Positions 29,442 through 35,154 of a DNA stretch of 35,154 bases are shown here, one piece after another. The stretch spans positions 1-35,154 of the IMG/VR virus record IMGVR_UViG_3300021961_000012. One strand, written 5' to 3'. Position 1 is the stretch's first letter. Every line of letters starts with the position of its first letter. This DNA is from a virus. A program made the translations under genes and the position numbers. Below the pieces are notes generated by a model. The model ran no database searches, was not told the origin of the DNA, and was given only the letters and a program-made list of their open reading frames with translations.

Positions 29442-30652
29442 CTTATAATATACATTCCCTTAGGTACTGATCTAGTGAGTAGGTATTGAATTCCATAACG
29501 ACTTGCATCTATCAAGTGGTTAAAAGAGTCAATAGGCTTCAGTCCTTTAACACTCCAAACGTAATTATTAAACTCCTTGACTAAGTTCTCTCCCTCCACA
29601 TTTATATTGTAATCTTGCATAAGGGCAATACCGGATAATATACTACCTTTCTTTTTTATAGTAGGACTCATATTAAGAGGTGGGTTTTTCATCTTCATCT
29701 CACTAAGGAGTCGAGGTTCTGAGTTATCAGCAACTATTAAATTCCTACCTGCTATCCTTATACAATAATCATATATTTGGGAGGTAACTAATCCCTTCTT
29801 ATATAGATGTTCTTTGAGCCAAATAATCTTACGTTCTTTGTCAACTGCAATTTCTACTAAGGCAGTTGGATCATTACTAAAGCCAAAATCCAAACCGAAT
29901 ATTGAATCTATTTCGCTATTGAATTTACCTATTTGCCAATCAGTAAAGACAACTCCTTCTGCTTGTTGTAGCCATCCTCCCAATATTTGATGTTTGTATT
30001 TGTCAGGTCTGCGTTCCTTAATCCTATCGATCTCCTTAATAAAACTATTTGATAGGTTTGTCAAGTTATCTAGGTAGGTGGTATGGATATAGGTTACACC
30101 TTCCTTTGTACCGTTGAATCCATCCTCTATCGATCGGTTTTGGAAAAACCTTTGGTATATCCAATGTTCACGAGTAGTAGGGTTTAGAACAAGGATACAT
30201 CTATTCTTTGCTATCTTACTTCTGATGGAGAAGTCTATCTTATCGAAGGATGCTTCGTCATTAAGCTCTTCTGCTTCGTCTAATACAAATGTATTGATAC
30301 CTTGTATAGACTTTAGCTTCGCAGTTTGGTCTCCACTTGCAGTCTTAATACCGCTAAAGTATATTGAACTACCGGTTAACTTGTTGGTAATTTCGGTCTT
30401 AGTTATTTCAAACTGATCTTGTATCCCCATAAGCTCTAGCTTCTCCCTAAACTCAGGGATAATACTCATAGATGCAGAACTCATCGTATAACGAGTAAAC
30501 AAAGTCTTAGTACCCCTCTCATAAGTGAGGAGTACCAAGAAAGTGTTTACAGCAAATGATTTCCCCGAACCCCTTCCTCCGGTAACTACAAAATATCTAC
30601 TTTGTGATTCGAAAAGCTGTTGGTATTTTGGGTTCAGTTCTATCTTTTCCAT
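29438..30652 (-). CDS. terL: Terminase large subunit
   Basis: This 404-residue packaging ATPase-nuclease has Walker A GGRGSGKS at residues 25-32, Walker B VLDEAEEL at 123-130 and a coupling motif LNPTT at 156-160. The RNase H-like nuclease domain begins with IFGLDFGF around D255, then the conserved acidic stretch near LIVADNSEPRL and LIDASRYGIQYLL. It pumps DNA into the prohead through the portal. It lies nine bases below the ParB-like gene and upstream of the 29193 gene, with which it overlaps. Confidence 0.93.
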   Translation of the reverse strand: MEKIELNPKYQQLFESQSRYFVVTGGRGSGKSFAVNTFLVLLTYERGTKTLFTRYTMSSASMSIIPEFREKLELMGIQDQFEITKTEITNKLTGSSIYFSGIKTASGDQTAKLKSIQGINTFVLDEAEELNDEASFDKIDFSIRSKIAKNRCILVLNPTTREHWIYQRFFQNRSIEDGFNGTKEGVTYIHTTYLDNLTNLSNSFIKEIDRIKERRPDKYKHQILGGWLQQAEGVVFTDWQIGKFNSEIDSIFGLDFGFSNDPTALVEIAVDKERKIIWLKEHLYKKGLVTSQIYDYCIRIAGRNLIVADNSEPRLLSEMKMKNPPLNMSPTIKKKGSILSGIALMQDYNINVEGENLVKEFNNYVWSVKGLKPIDSFNHLIDASRYGIQYLLTRSVPKGMYIIR

Positions 30653-30661
30653 CTTTATGAT

Positions 30662-31402
30662 TTATCTTTCATTATAAACATTAACAACAACATTTTCAAA
30701 CCAATATCCAAATGATTCATCACCATCCGGTAGAGGTTCTGATGTGCTAGAAAGGTGGGTTGTAACTGAAAACTTAAAAGCCTTCAAAATCCCATACTTG
30801 TCATCAAAATTTAACATTTTAACTCCTGCGTGTCTAAGCACTTGTGCTGGTAATTTTTTCTTACCAAAAGACCCTACAAGTTTAGATAATGTTTCAACTA
30901 GATCATTTGAGAATGTAACGTCAATAAACTTTAATTTCCCTTTTTTAAGTGGGGAATGACTTCTAGCCAAACCATCATAACAAGTGGCAACTACCCCATT
31001 GGATAAAGTTTTCTGATAGTTAATCATCTGATTTCTTAAATGGACATAATTAGGAATCTTTTTATCGCTCCAAGACTTAACATAATCATAAAGAGTCCAA
31101 GATCTGTTATGGGCGTTGAGGTCAATAATATAGGATTGTATTTCCTCAAAGTCATCGCCAAGCCAATCAATGATTGAACAAGGGACTTCTTTAATCTTGT
31201 GGAGTCTTAATGACTCTAAGCGATGTTGTCCCTCTACAGCAAAATACTTTTTACCTCGTTGAACAACCTTGATTGTGTCTGCAAAGCCATTATCAGCAAT
31301 AAGATCGTACATCTTCTGAACGTGGCTTTCGTTAATGTCTCGGTTACCATCAATTAGATTGATTTTTGTTAATGGCAACATTTCTACTTTTGAAATAAAC
31401 AT
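30662..31402 (-). CDS. ParB/Srx-like nuclease-domain protein
   Basis: This 246-residue protein has an N-terminal ParB/sulfiredoxin-type domain. It reads MLPLTKINLIDGNRDINESH, then YFAVEGQHRLESLRLHKIKE, where EGQHR (57-61) is the nucleotide-binding motif. A helical region follows (TLYDYVKSWSDKKIPNYVHL), then KKGKLKFIDVTFSNDLVETL. Such phage proteins are usually linked to DNA modification or packaging control. It follows a strong promoter at 31462-31492 and immediately precedes TerL. Confidence 0.75.
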   Translation of the reverse strand: MFISKVEMLPLTKINLIDGNRDINESHVQKMYDLIADNGFADTIKVVQRGKKYFAVEGQHRLESLRLHKIKEVPCSIIDWLGDDFEEIQSYIIDLNAHNRSWTLYDYVKSWSDKKIPNYVHLRNQMINYQKTLSNGVVATCYDGLARSHSPLKKGKLKFIDVTFSNDLVETLSKLVGSFGKKKLPAQVLRHAGVKMLNFDDKYGILKAFKFSVTTHLSSTSEPLPDGDESFGYWFENVVVNVYNER

Positions 31403-31461
31403 AATAATATAAATTTAATAATTCCTACTCTATTGGCTTTTCGGATACCGCCTTATAGGGA

Positions 31462-31492
31462 CAAAGATATAAATTATTTTCCAACTGCCAAA
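31462..31492 (-). promoter_or_regulatory. Promoter for the ParB-TerL operon
   Basis: -33 TTTG (31492-31489), 19 bases, then TATCTTTG (31469-31462), an exact match to both boxes. The spacer begins CAGTTGGA. The start site is about 55-60 bases before ATG 31402. Confidence 0.85.
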
Positions 31493-31496
31493 TAAT

Positions 31497-31856
31497 TTAT
31501 TCTTTTTTATCTTTTATTTCTTCGTGATCCACATCTATAGTCTTCGGCTTAGAGAAGTCTACAACCGGGATATTAATATTAGTATTTACGTTTAAGTCCT
31601 GTTGCTCTTTTGGCTTACCGTATCGGTACTCCCATAACATCTTAGTGTAATTGAAGTTACCTTCGGCTGCTTTCTTAGCAACGTGAATCCAAGCCTTCTC
31701 TTCACTACCAAAAGCCTTTGTTAGAGCTTTTAGAGTCAAAGCATTGGTCTCCTTCTCTTTTATCTTTGGAGGCCTACCCTGACCTCTAGATATACCTTTG
31801 ACAGCACCGTTATTACGTCTACCATCTAGCTTTTTAGGTTTCTCATTTTCTTCCAT
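31497..31856 (-). CDS. Candidate terminase small subunit
   Basis: This 119-residue protein has a basic, Gly-rich N-terminal half (KKLDGRRNNGAVKGISRGQG, then RPPKIKEKE), a helical middle (TLKALTKAFGSEEKAWIHVA, then AEGNFNYTKMLWEYRYGKPK) and an acidic C-terminus. The WEYRYGKPKE motif is often found in small DNA-binding proteins upstream of terL in Bacteroidetes phages. It is separated from TerL only by the ParB-like gene. Its ATG overlaps the previous stop as TAATG. The assignment is by position and composition. Confidence 0.5.
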   Translation of the reverse strand: MEENEKPKKLDGRRNNGAVKGISRGQGRPPKIKEKETNALTLKALTKAFGSEEKAWIHVAKKAAEGNFNYTKMLWEYRYGKPKEQQDLNVNTNINIPVVDFSKPKTIDVDHEEIKDKKE

Positions 31857-32326
31857 TATGCATAGTTATTTATGTCTATTCCCAATACCCTTAATTTTGG
31901 AGTAACTGACTCAATCATTTTATTGAGCCGTATATTCTCCTGTTGTAAAATCATCAACCTATTTGATAACTTATCTATATGATTCTCCTGTCGTTTATAA
32001 ATATCAAAAAGCTCAGGTCTGTTCTCTATATTGTTGAAGTTAATCTCTATCTGCTCTTCTAATATTTGTACATCCATCAACTCCTTCTTAAACCCAATAG
32101 GACTCCTACACCAAACATCGTTATAAGTTTTTATACTATGGATAACTGTGGAGTGGTCTCTATTTAATAAGTCAGCAATCCTTGTGTAACTAGCTGGAGT
32201 ATTCCTTCTACATAATATAGCATAAACAATTCTAGCACATACATAGTCCATCCTTCTAGACTTTATAGCAATGTCTTCAAACCCATAATATCTCTCAACA
32301 GTTCTCTTAATTTCTTCTATTGTCAT
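31856..32326 (-). CDS. Stand-alone DnaA domain IV protein with coiled coil
   Basis: This 156-residue protein resembles the C-terminal DNA-binding domain of DnaA. It reads RMDYVCARIVYAILCRRNTP, then YTRIADLLNRDHSTVIHSIK, where RDHSTVIHS (56-64) matches the DnaA signature helix-turn-helix. There is no AAA+ domain. The second half forms a coiled coil (LSNRLMILQQENIRLNKMIE) that could dimerise it. It may mark the phage origin or compete for host DnaA boxes. ATG 32326 is one base below the stop of a 58-residue gene. Confidence 0.8.
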   Translation of the reverse strand: MTIEEIKRTVERYYGFEDIAIKSRRMDYVCARIVYAILCRRNTPASYTRIADLLNRDHSTVIHSIKTYNDVWCRSPIGFKKELMDVQILEEQIEINFNNIENRPELFDIYKRQENHIDKLSNRLMILQQENIRLNKMIESVTPKLRVLGIDINNYA

Positions 32327-32327
32327 T

Positions 32328-32504
32328 TTAAACTCTTTTTGCTTGTTTGTAATCCTTATAAGCTTGAGCAATACCAGCACAACATTCGTACTGTTCAGTA
32401 TCCTCATAGAAACTCATTAAGTGTCTTAAATCCTCCTCAGATACTACTCCAAGAGTAAGCGACAAATAAGTCTCATTATAACATTCTTCTTTACTATAGT
32501 ACAT
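32328..32504 (-). CDS. Hypothetical 58-residue protein
   Basis: This protein begins MYYSKEECYNETYLSLTLGV and continues SEEDLRHLMSFYEDTEQYEC, ending CAGIAQAYKDYKQAKRV. It is acidic in the middle and helical overall. ATG 32504 overlaps the exonuclease stop, and its own stop lies one base from the DnaA-IV gene start. The exact fit supports a real gene; function is unknown. Confidence 0.6.
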   Translation of the reverse strand: MYYSKEECYNETYLSLTLGVVSEEDLRHLMSFYEDTEQYECCAGIAQAYKDYKQAKRV

Positions 32505-33276
32505 CGTATAAATAAAACTCCTCCGGAGAACGTTTCTTATCTACAAAGTAATCCCTATAAATCTGACAAGCTGTTTCTACCTTAGCCTTACCACTAAGAT
32601 AAAACTCCTTGCTACATTCAAATATGCCTAGCGCATTTGACTTCTTGTCAATTACCACAAACGTAAAGCAATCATAAGGTATGTCGAACAATGTACAATA
32701 AATATACATTTGACTATCATAATTCCACTTATTAGCGGAGTACCTAAACCCCTTGACATCATCTGTGGATTTTAGGTCTACGATATATCCATCTCCTAAG
32801 ATATCAGCTTTAGCTCTAAATGGAAAACCAAATATCTCACCAATACTAGGAACCTCTTGTCTAGTATGGTGCAACATATCCATACACCTAGAGTTAACGA
32901 GAAAGGTATTTGCCATATCCTCAGCTTGTCTTTTCTCACCTATTGTATAGGCTTCCCCATATTCAGATAATGCTTCCTGAAACTTGATTGTGTTTCTACT
33001 CTTAACATCTACAAATTTTAGGGAGTCCCATTTCTTTGGTTCTAATATCTTGTAGTGGAATAGTGATCCGATTCTCAATGCGGGTGAATTTTCTTTAGAA
33101 CCTCCTAAGGATTGTTGGTACTTAAGAGGTGAGTCTAATAACTTAGTACACGATGAGGAGGAGAGTGCATTCTCCCCCAAATATCCAAAGTAGAATTCAT
33201 CATCCATCATCTTATTTAAGATATCCTGGATTTGCCAAAATCTACCATCTAAAGTAACAATAGTTCTTGGATTCAT
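32494..33276 (-). CDS. RecE-like PD-(D/E)XK exonuclease
   Basis: This 260-residue protein starts at ATG 33276, where ATGA couples it to the 53-residue gene. It shows exonuclease VIII-type (PDDEXK_1) motifs: LRIGSLFHYKILEP (H74), FGFPFRAKADILGDGYIVDL with D158 and D167-x-K169, then QMYIYCTLF (Q189). In such pairs the nuclease resects DNA ends and an annealase joins strands. ERF would be the partner but lies 5.7 kb away on the circle (3395-3967). An in-frame ATG eight codons earlier is possible. Confidence 0.82.
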   Translation of the reverse strand: MNPRTIVTLDGRFWQIQDILNKMMDDEFYFGYLGENALSSSSCTKLLDSPLKYQQSLGGSKENSPALRIGSLFHYKILEPKKWDSLKFVDVKSRNTIKFQEALSEYGEAYTIGEKRQAEDMANTFLVNSRCMDMLHHTRQEVPSIGEIFGFPFRAKADILGDGYIVDLKSTDDVKGFRYSANKWNYDSQMYIYCTLFDIPYDCFTFVVIDKKSNALGIFECSKEFYLSGKAKVETACQIYRDYFVDKKRSPEEFYLYDVL

Positions 33277-33434
33277 AATAGTATCGTTTTTAAGATACAT
33301 CTCTTGACAGACTCCGGTATTGTAGGGTCTACAAGTTCTTCCTCCATTTGTCGGAGTAATTCAAGTCTAGAATAAAATTCCATTGCTTGTTCTTCGTAGT
33401 CGAAGTTTCCTAATAATTCTTTTGTTCTTCCCAT
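33273..33434 (-). CDS. Small 53-residue protein before the exonuclease
   Basis: This protein reads MGRTKELLGNFDYEEQAMEF, then SRLELLRQMEEELVDPTIPE. It is acidic and helical. Its TGA overlaps the exonuclease ATG and its ATG overlaps the upstream membrane protein stop (TAATG). These tight joints and the matching start support a real gene. Function is unknown. Confidence 0.55.
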   Translation of the reverse strand: MGRTKELLGNFDYEEQAMEFYSRLELLRQMEEELVDPTIPESVKRCILKTILL

Positions 33435-33604
33435 TACTTTACAAGTTTTAATAGTTGTTTTATTAACATTTCTATACCATCTAAGGTATACAGAAAAGGT
33501 ATCATCAATACCTCTATTATGACCTCAATAATGTAGAAGACCCCTATAAATAGGAATATCAGCGTGTAGTGGGGATTTAATAATAGTAATTTAAGTATTT
33601 TCAT
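33434..33604 (-). CDS. Small membrane protein, first gene after a promoter
   Basis: This 56-residue protein is almost entirely hydrophobic: MKILKLLLLNPHYTLIFLFI, then GVFYIIEVIIEVLMIPFLYT and a basic end KQLLKLVK. It probably spans the inner membrane once or twice. It begins about 20 bases below a perfect promoter (33622-33652), so it should be expressed early. A superinfection-exclusion or membrane role is possible. Confidence 0.6.
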   Translation of the reverse strand: MKILKLLLLNPHYTLIFLFIGVFYIIEVIIEVLMIPFLYTLDGIEMLIKQLLKLVK

Positions 33605-33621
33605 TTTACCTTTGTTTTTAA

Positions 33622-33652
33622 CAAAGATAGAATAAAATCTTAATAATCCAAA
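33622..33652 (-). promoter_or_regulatory. Strong Bacteroidetes-type promoter
   Basis: -33 TTTG (33652-33649), 19 bases, then TATCTTTG (33629-33622), a perfect match to TTTG/TAnnTTTG. It lacks the CAGTTGGA spacer of the other promoters, so it may belong to another temporal class, for example host-sigma early. Confidence 0.85.
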
Positions 33653-33808
33653 TTATTTTTTAGGATTGAATTGTTCTTTCCAAATTGTTTGACAAACTGC
33701 AAACCGTTGGTCTCTGTCTGGGTACTCTTCTCCTATCTTAGCATTCCCCATACAACGTCTTGTAAAATCCTTATTCGTCTCGTACTTCTTTGGTTTCAGT
33801 AGTGGCAT
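33653..33808 (-). CDS. Small protein with RCM...QRxAVC motif
   Basis: This 51-residue protein reads MPLLKPKKYETNKDFTRRCM, then GEEYPDRDQRFAVCQTIWKE. The spacing CM-x(14-18)-QRxAVCxxxW resembles a small motif often found at the end of phage head protease proteins and in free-standing small proteins of Bacteroidetes phages. Its two cysteines could bind a metal. It overlaps the coiled-coil gene at 33771-33917 by 38 bases, and its stop abuts the promoter. Confidence 0.6.
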   Translation of the reverse strand: MPLLKPKKYETNKDFTRRCMGNAKIGEEYPDRDQRFAVCQTIWKEQFNPKK

Positions 33809-33917
33809 CTATTTCTAATTTAGATTCGATTCTTTCTATTTTAGCGAGGGCTACAACTAACGCTTGTTGGGTTAGTTTTATTTCCCTCTTCATCCTAATT
33901 AACTCAGATTCTTTCAT
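33771..33917 (-). CDS. Small coiled-coil protein
   Basis: This 48-residue protein begins MKESELIRMKREIKLTQQAL and continues VVALAKIERIESKLEIDATT. A heptad pattern is visible, so it is probably a helical dimer. ATG 33917 forms ATGA with the MazG-like gene. It overlaps the next gene by 38 bases; either could be shorter, but both read as real protein. Confidence 0.5.
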   Translation of the reverse strand: MKESELIRMKREIKLTQQALVVALAKIERIESKLEIDATTETKEVRDE

Positions 33918-34177
33918 CTGTTTAGACGTTTAAGTTTCTCAATGTATAGCGTAGCATCCATAAGCTCCTCTTGTAGGTGGTTTAAAAATGCGTAAAATCC
34001 ATCCGGATTATCTTGCAAGGTAGTCTTATAGGTTTCAATACCTTTTCTACTTCTACTATCGTACTTATCCTTAACAGCCTCTACGATTGAGTCTACTTTT
34101 GGATTGTCATTTGTGGAGGATGTAACATACCCTCCTGATTCTAATAAGTCAAAATATTTGTCTACTGAACTGCTCAT
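33914..34177 (-). CDS. MazG-like small protein
   Basis: This 87-residue protein reads VDKYFDLLESGGYVTSSTND, then KDKYDSRSRKGIETYKTTLQ and FYAFLNHLQEELMDATLYIE. The block RKGIETYKTTL followed by LQEELMDATLYIEKL resembles MazG-type nucleotide pyrophosphohydrolase-like phage proteins; EELMDA could hold magnesium. Such proteins may clean up dNTPs or signalling nucleotides. It is coupled to both neighbours by short overlaps. Confidence 0.6.
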   Translation of the reverse strand: MSSSVDKYFDLLESGGYVTSSTNDNPKVDSIVEAVKDKYDSRSRKGIETYKTTLQDNPDGFYAFLNHLQEELMDATLYIEKLKRLNR

Positions 34178-34554
34178 AATTTTTTAGCGTCTTTTATATC
34201 CAACATCGCAACCATCTTTTTGATTTTATGGGTTTCTGTGAAGTGGGTTGTTTTATTATGGAATTGTACCTCCCATACAGGAGTTATTTCAAACAGATTA
34301 AAGCTATAGATTCCTTCAGGTGTTGAATTAATATATATTGGAGTATCTATAGTATCACTACATTTAAGGTGGAGTGCATCGTATTTTTTCTTCTCAATCA
34401 AAAGAGTATCATAATGCCTACCTCTACATTTCAATTCTATACGGTGGTAAAAATGCGGACTATAGCAATCCCACCTGCTCATTGGCTTATGGCTTTTGAC
34501 TAAATCAGGGTATATCGTATCCTTTAGATACGCAAACAATTCCTCCTCAGTCAT
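34174..34554 (-). CDS. Putative PD-(D/E)XK-like nuclease-fold protein
   Basis: This 126-residue protein starts at ATG 34554, which shares a base with the upstream stop (TGATG). It contains SHKPMSRWDCYSPHFYHRIE, then LKCRGRHYDTLLIEKKKYDA. The IELKCR (E-x-K) and later IEKKKYDAL resemble the core of a small restriction-endonuclease-like fold. A conserved-looking C-terminal ITPVWEVQFHNKTTHFTET follows. A DNA-end or junction nuclease role is inferred. A GTG at 34557 is the alternative start. Confidence 0.55.
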   Translation of the reverse strand: MTEEELFAYLKDTIYPDLVKSHKPMSRWDCYSPHFYHRIELKCRGRHYDTLLIEKKKYDALHLKCSDTIDTPIYINSTPEGIYSFNLFEITPVWEVQFHNKTTHFTETHKIKKMVAMLDIKDAKKL

Positions 34555-34967
34555 CACTTATACTCCTTATAAACTCTTTGGAGCTTATTATATACGTTGT
34601 CCTTAAAGCACTTGCTACAAGCTGTAGGCTCTGCATTATCCTTAAATACTCGATTGTATATTTCAATCATCCTCACTTGTTGGTCTACGGTTATTGTAGT
34701 TTTATTCGCAGTGAACAACTCATTAAGATAATTGTATTCATCTTCCAACAAACATTCTGGTTTTCTGTAGGGAAATAGATGGTTCAAAACTTTCTTACGT
34801 TCATCACATCCACAGTCCTCACCTAAAACAAACTTAGCCACCTTATCCGCACCGGTAGCCTTAAACACCTTTTCTAAGGTGTCTCCTAGACCTTGCGATC
34901 TACTTTTTTGATTTACGGTACTCTCGATACTCTTCGATTGCACCTTCTTTGATTTTCGCTTTGCCAT
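34554..34967 (-). CDS. Cys-cluster protein next to the sigma-like gene
   Basis: This 137-residue protein begins MAKRKSKKVQSKSIEST, has GLGDTLEKVFKATGADKVAK, then EDCGCDERKKVLNHLFPYRK and PECLLEDEYNYLNELF, and ends with CSKCFKDNVYNKLQRVYKEY. The cysteine pairs CGC and CSKC plus a third cysteine suggest zinc binding. Proteins with the same GLGDT-DCGCDERK-LFPYxKPECL order stand next to sigma-like genes in Flavobacteriia phages as I recall them. It is co-transcribed with the sigma-like gene, whose stop lies 68 bases inside it. Confidence 0.65.
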   Translation of the reverse strand: MAKRKSKKVQSKSIESTVNQKSRSQGLGDTLEKVFKATGADKVAKFVLGEDCGCDERKKVLNHLFPYRKPECLLEDEYNYLNELFTANKTTITVDQQVRMIEIYNRVFKDNAEPTACSKCFKDNVYNKLQRVYKEYK

Positions 34968-35154
34968 TGCTTAATGTATTAAATATTGAACTTAAACTAA
35001 TTTTAGTATTTCTTGCGATTTTTCTCATACTCATCTCCTCATAAAAATGAATATTGAATATCTTTTTGTCGTACCAATACCAATCCTCCACAATATCCTC
35101 TACCTTATCCATAACCTTTTCGAACTTTATCTTCTCTTCGTGTTTAACATCATC
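34900..35154 (-). CDS. Sigma-70-like factor, C-terminal part (continues from base 1)
   Basis: This is the 3' end of the junction-spanning sigma-like gene. The frame ends with a helix-turn-helix of region-4 type: FYEEMSMRKIARNTKISLSS, then SIFNTLSNGKAKIKE. A basic tail ends in YRKSKK. The last 68 bases overlap the start of the next gene (ATG at 34967), so the two are probably co-translated. The ATG at 35110-35112 inside the repeat is an internal methionine and not the true start, because the frame continues upstream into the left end of the window. Confidence 0.75.
   Translation of the reverse strand, partial: DDVKHEEKIKFEKVMDKVEDIVEDWYWYDKKIFNIHFYEEMSMRKIARNTKISLSSIFNTLSNGKAKIKEGAIEEYREYRKSKK
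35028..35154. repeat. Right copy of terminal direct repeat (assembly overlap)
   Basis: This is an exact copy of bases 1-127. Joining 35027 to base 1 restores the frame of the sigma-like gene that ends at 34900. Confidence 0.93.

Overview
The window is a complete circular phage genome drawn as a linear contig. Bases 1-127 and 35028-35154 are identical, so the unique circle is 35,027 bp, and one gene (a sigma-like factor) runs across the junction. All recognisable genes lie on the minus strand and are transcribed from high to low coordinate. The DNA is AT-rich, and the best promoters match the Bacteroidetes -33 TTTG / -7 TAnnTTTG consensus with 18-19 bp spacing. Gene content (XkdF-like prohead protease with an extra C-terminal domain, ERF annealase, stand-alone DnaA domain IV, GTG-started micro-ORFs) suggests a siphovirus-like tailed phage of a Bacteroidetes host, probably flavobacterial. 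No integrase, tRNA or CRISPR was seen.

Layout in transcription order. (1) 35-31 kb, early/packaging: sigma-like factor (finishing at 34900), Cys-rich protein, ExK nuclease-like protein, MazG-like protein, then small coupled genes. A promoter at 33622-33652 leads to two small proteins, a RecE-like exonuclease, the DnaA-IV protein and a TerS candidate; another at 31462-31492 leads to a ParB-like protein and TerL. (2) 29.4-28.2 kb: four coupled small genes of unknown function behind their own promoter. (3) 28.1-26.8 kb: a self-contained cassette (operator-like palindromes, promoter, three genes including a Gp88-like Cys-cluster protein, terminator) whose base composition differs from its surroundings. 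(4) 26.8-26.0 kb: non-coding DNA with a possible plus-strand transcript, a small paralog gene and a TACTAAGTA repeat cluster. (5) 26.0-6.4 kb, virion: tail-assembly chaperone with a probable -1 frameshift, tail completion proteins, a Thr-rich protein, a glycosyltransferase-like protein, tail-tip proteins, tape measure, prohead protease, scaffold, capsid, tail tube, portal, connector, and a 1124-residue fibre ending in an S74 chaperone. (6) 6.4-4.1 kb, lysis: two-component spanin candidates, M15 endolysin, holin and several tiny membrane proteins. (7) 4.0-0.4 kb, replication/recombination: ERF, SSB-tailed protein, winged helix, T7-like primase-helicase, RusA, a small membrane protein, and the sigma-like gene again.

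Many genes are under 60 codons and joined by ATGA or TAATG overlaps; about sixteen such small genes are listed here from direct reading. The observations most worth following are the UUUUUUU frameshift in the tail chaperone, the pairing of polythreonine tail proteins with a neighbouring glycosyltransferase, and the regulated Gp88 cassette. All family assignments come from motif recognition by eye; no database search was run.
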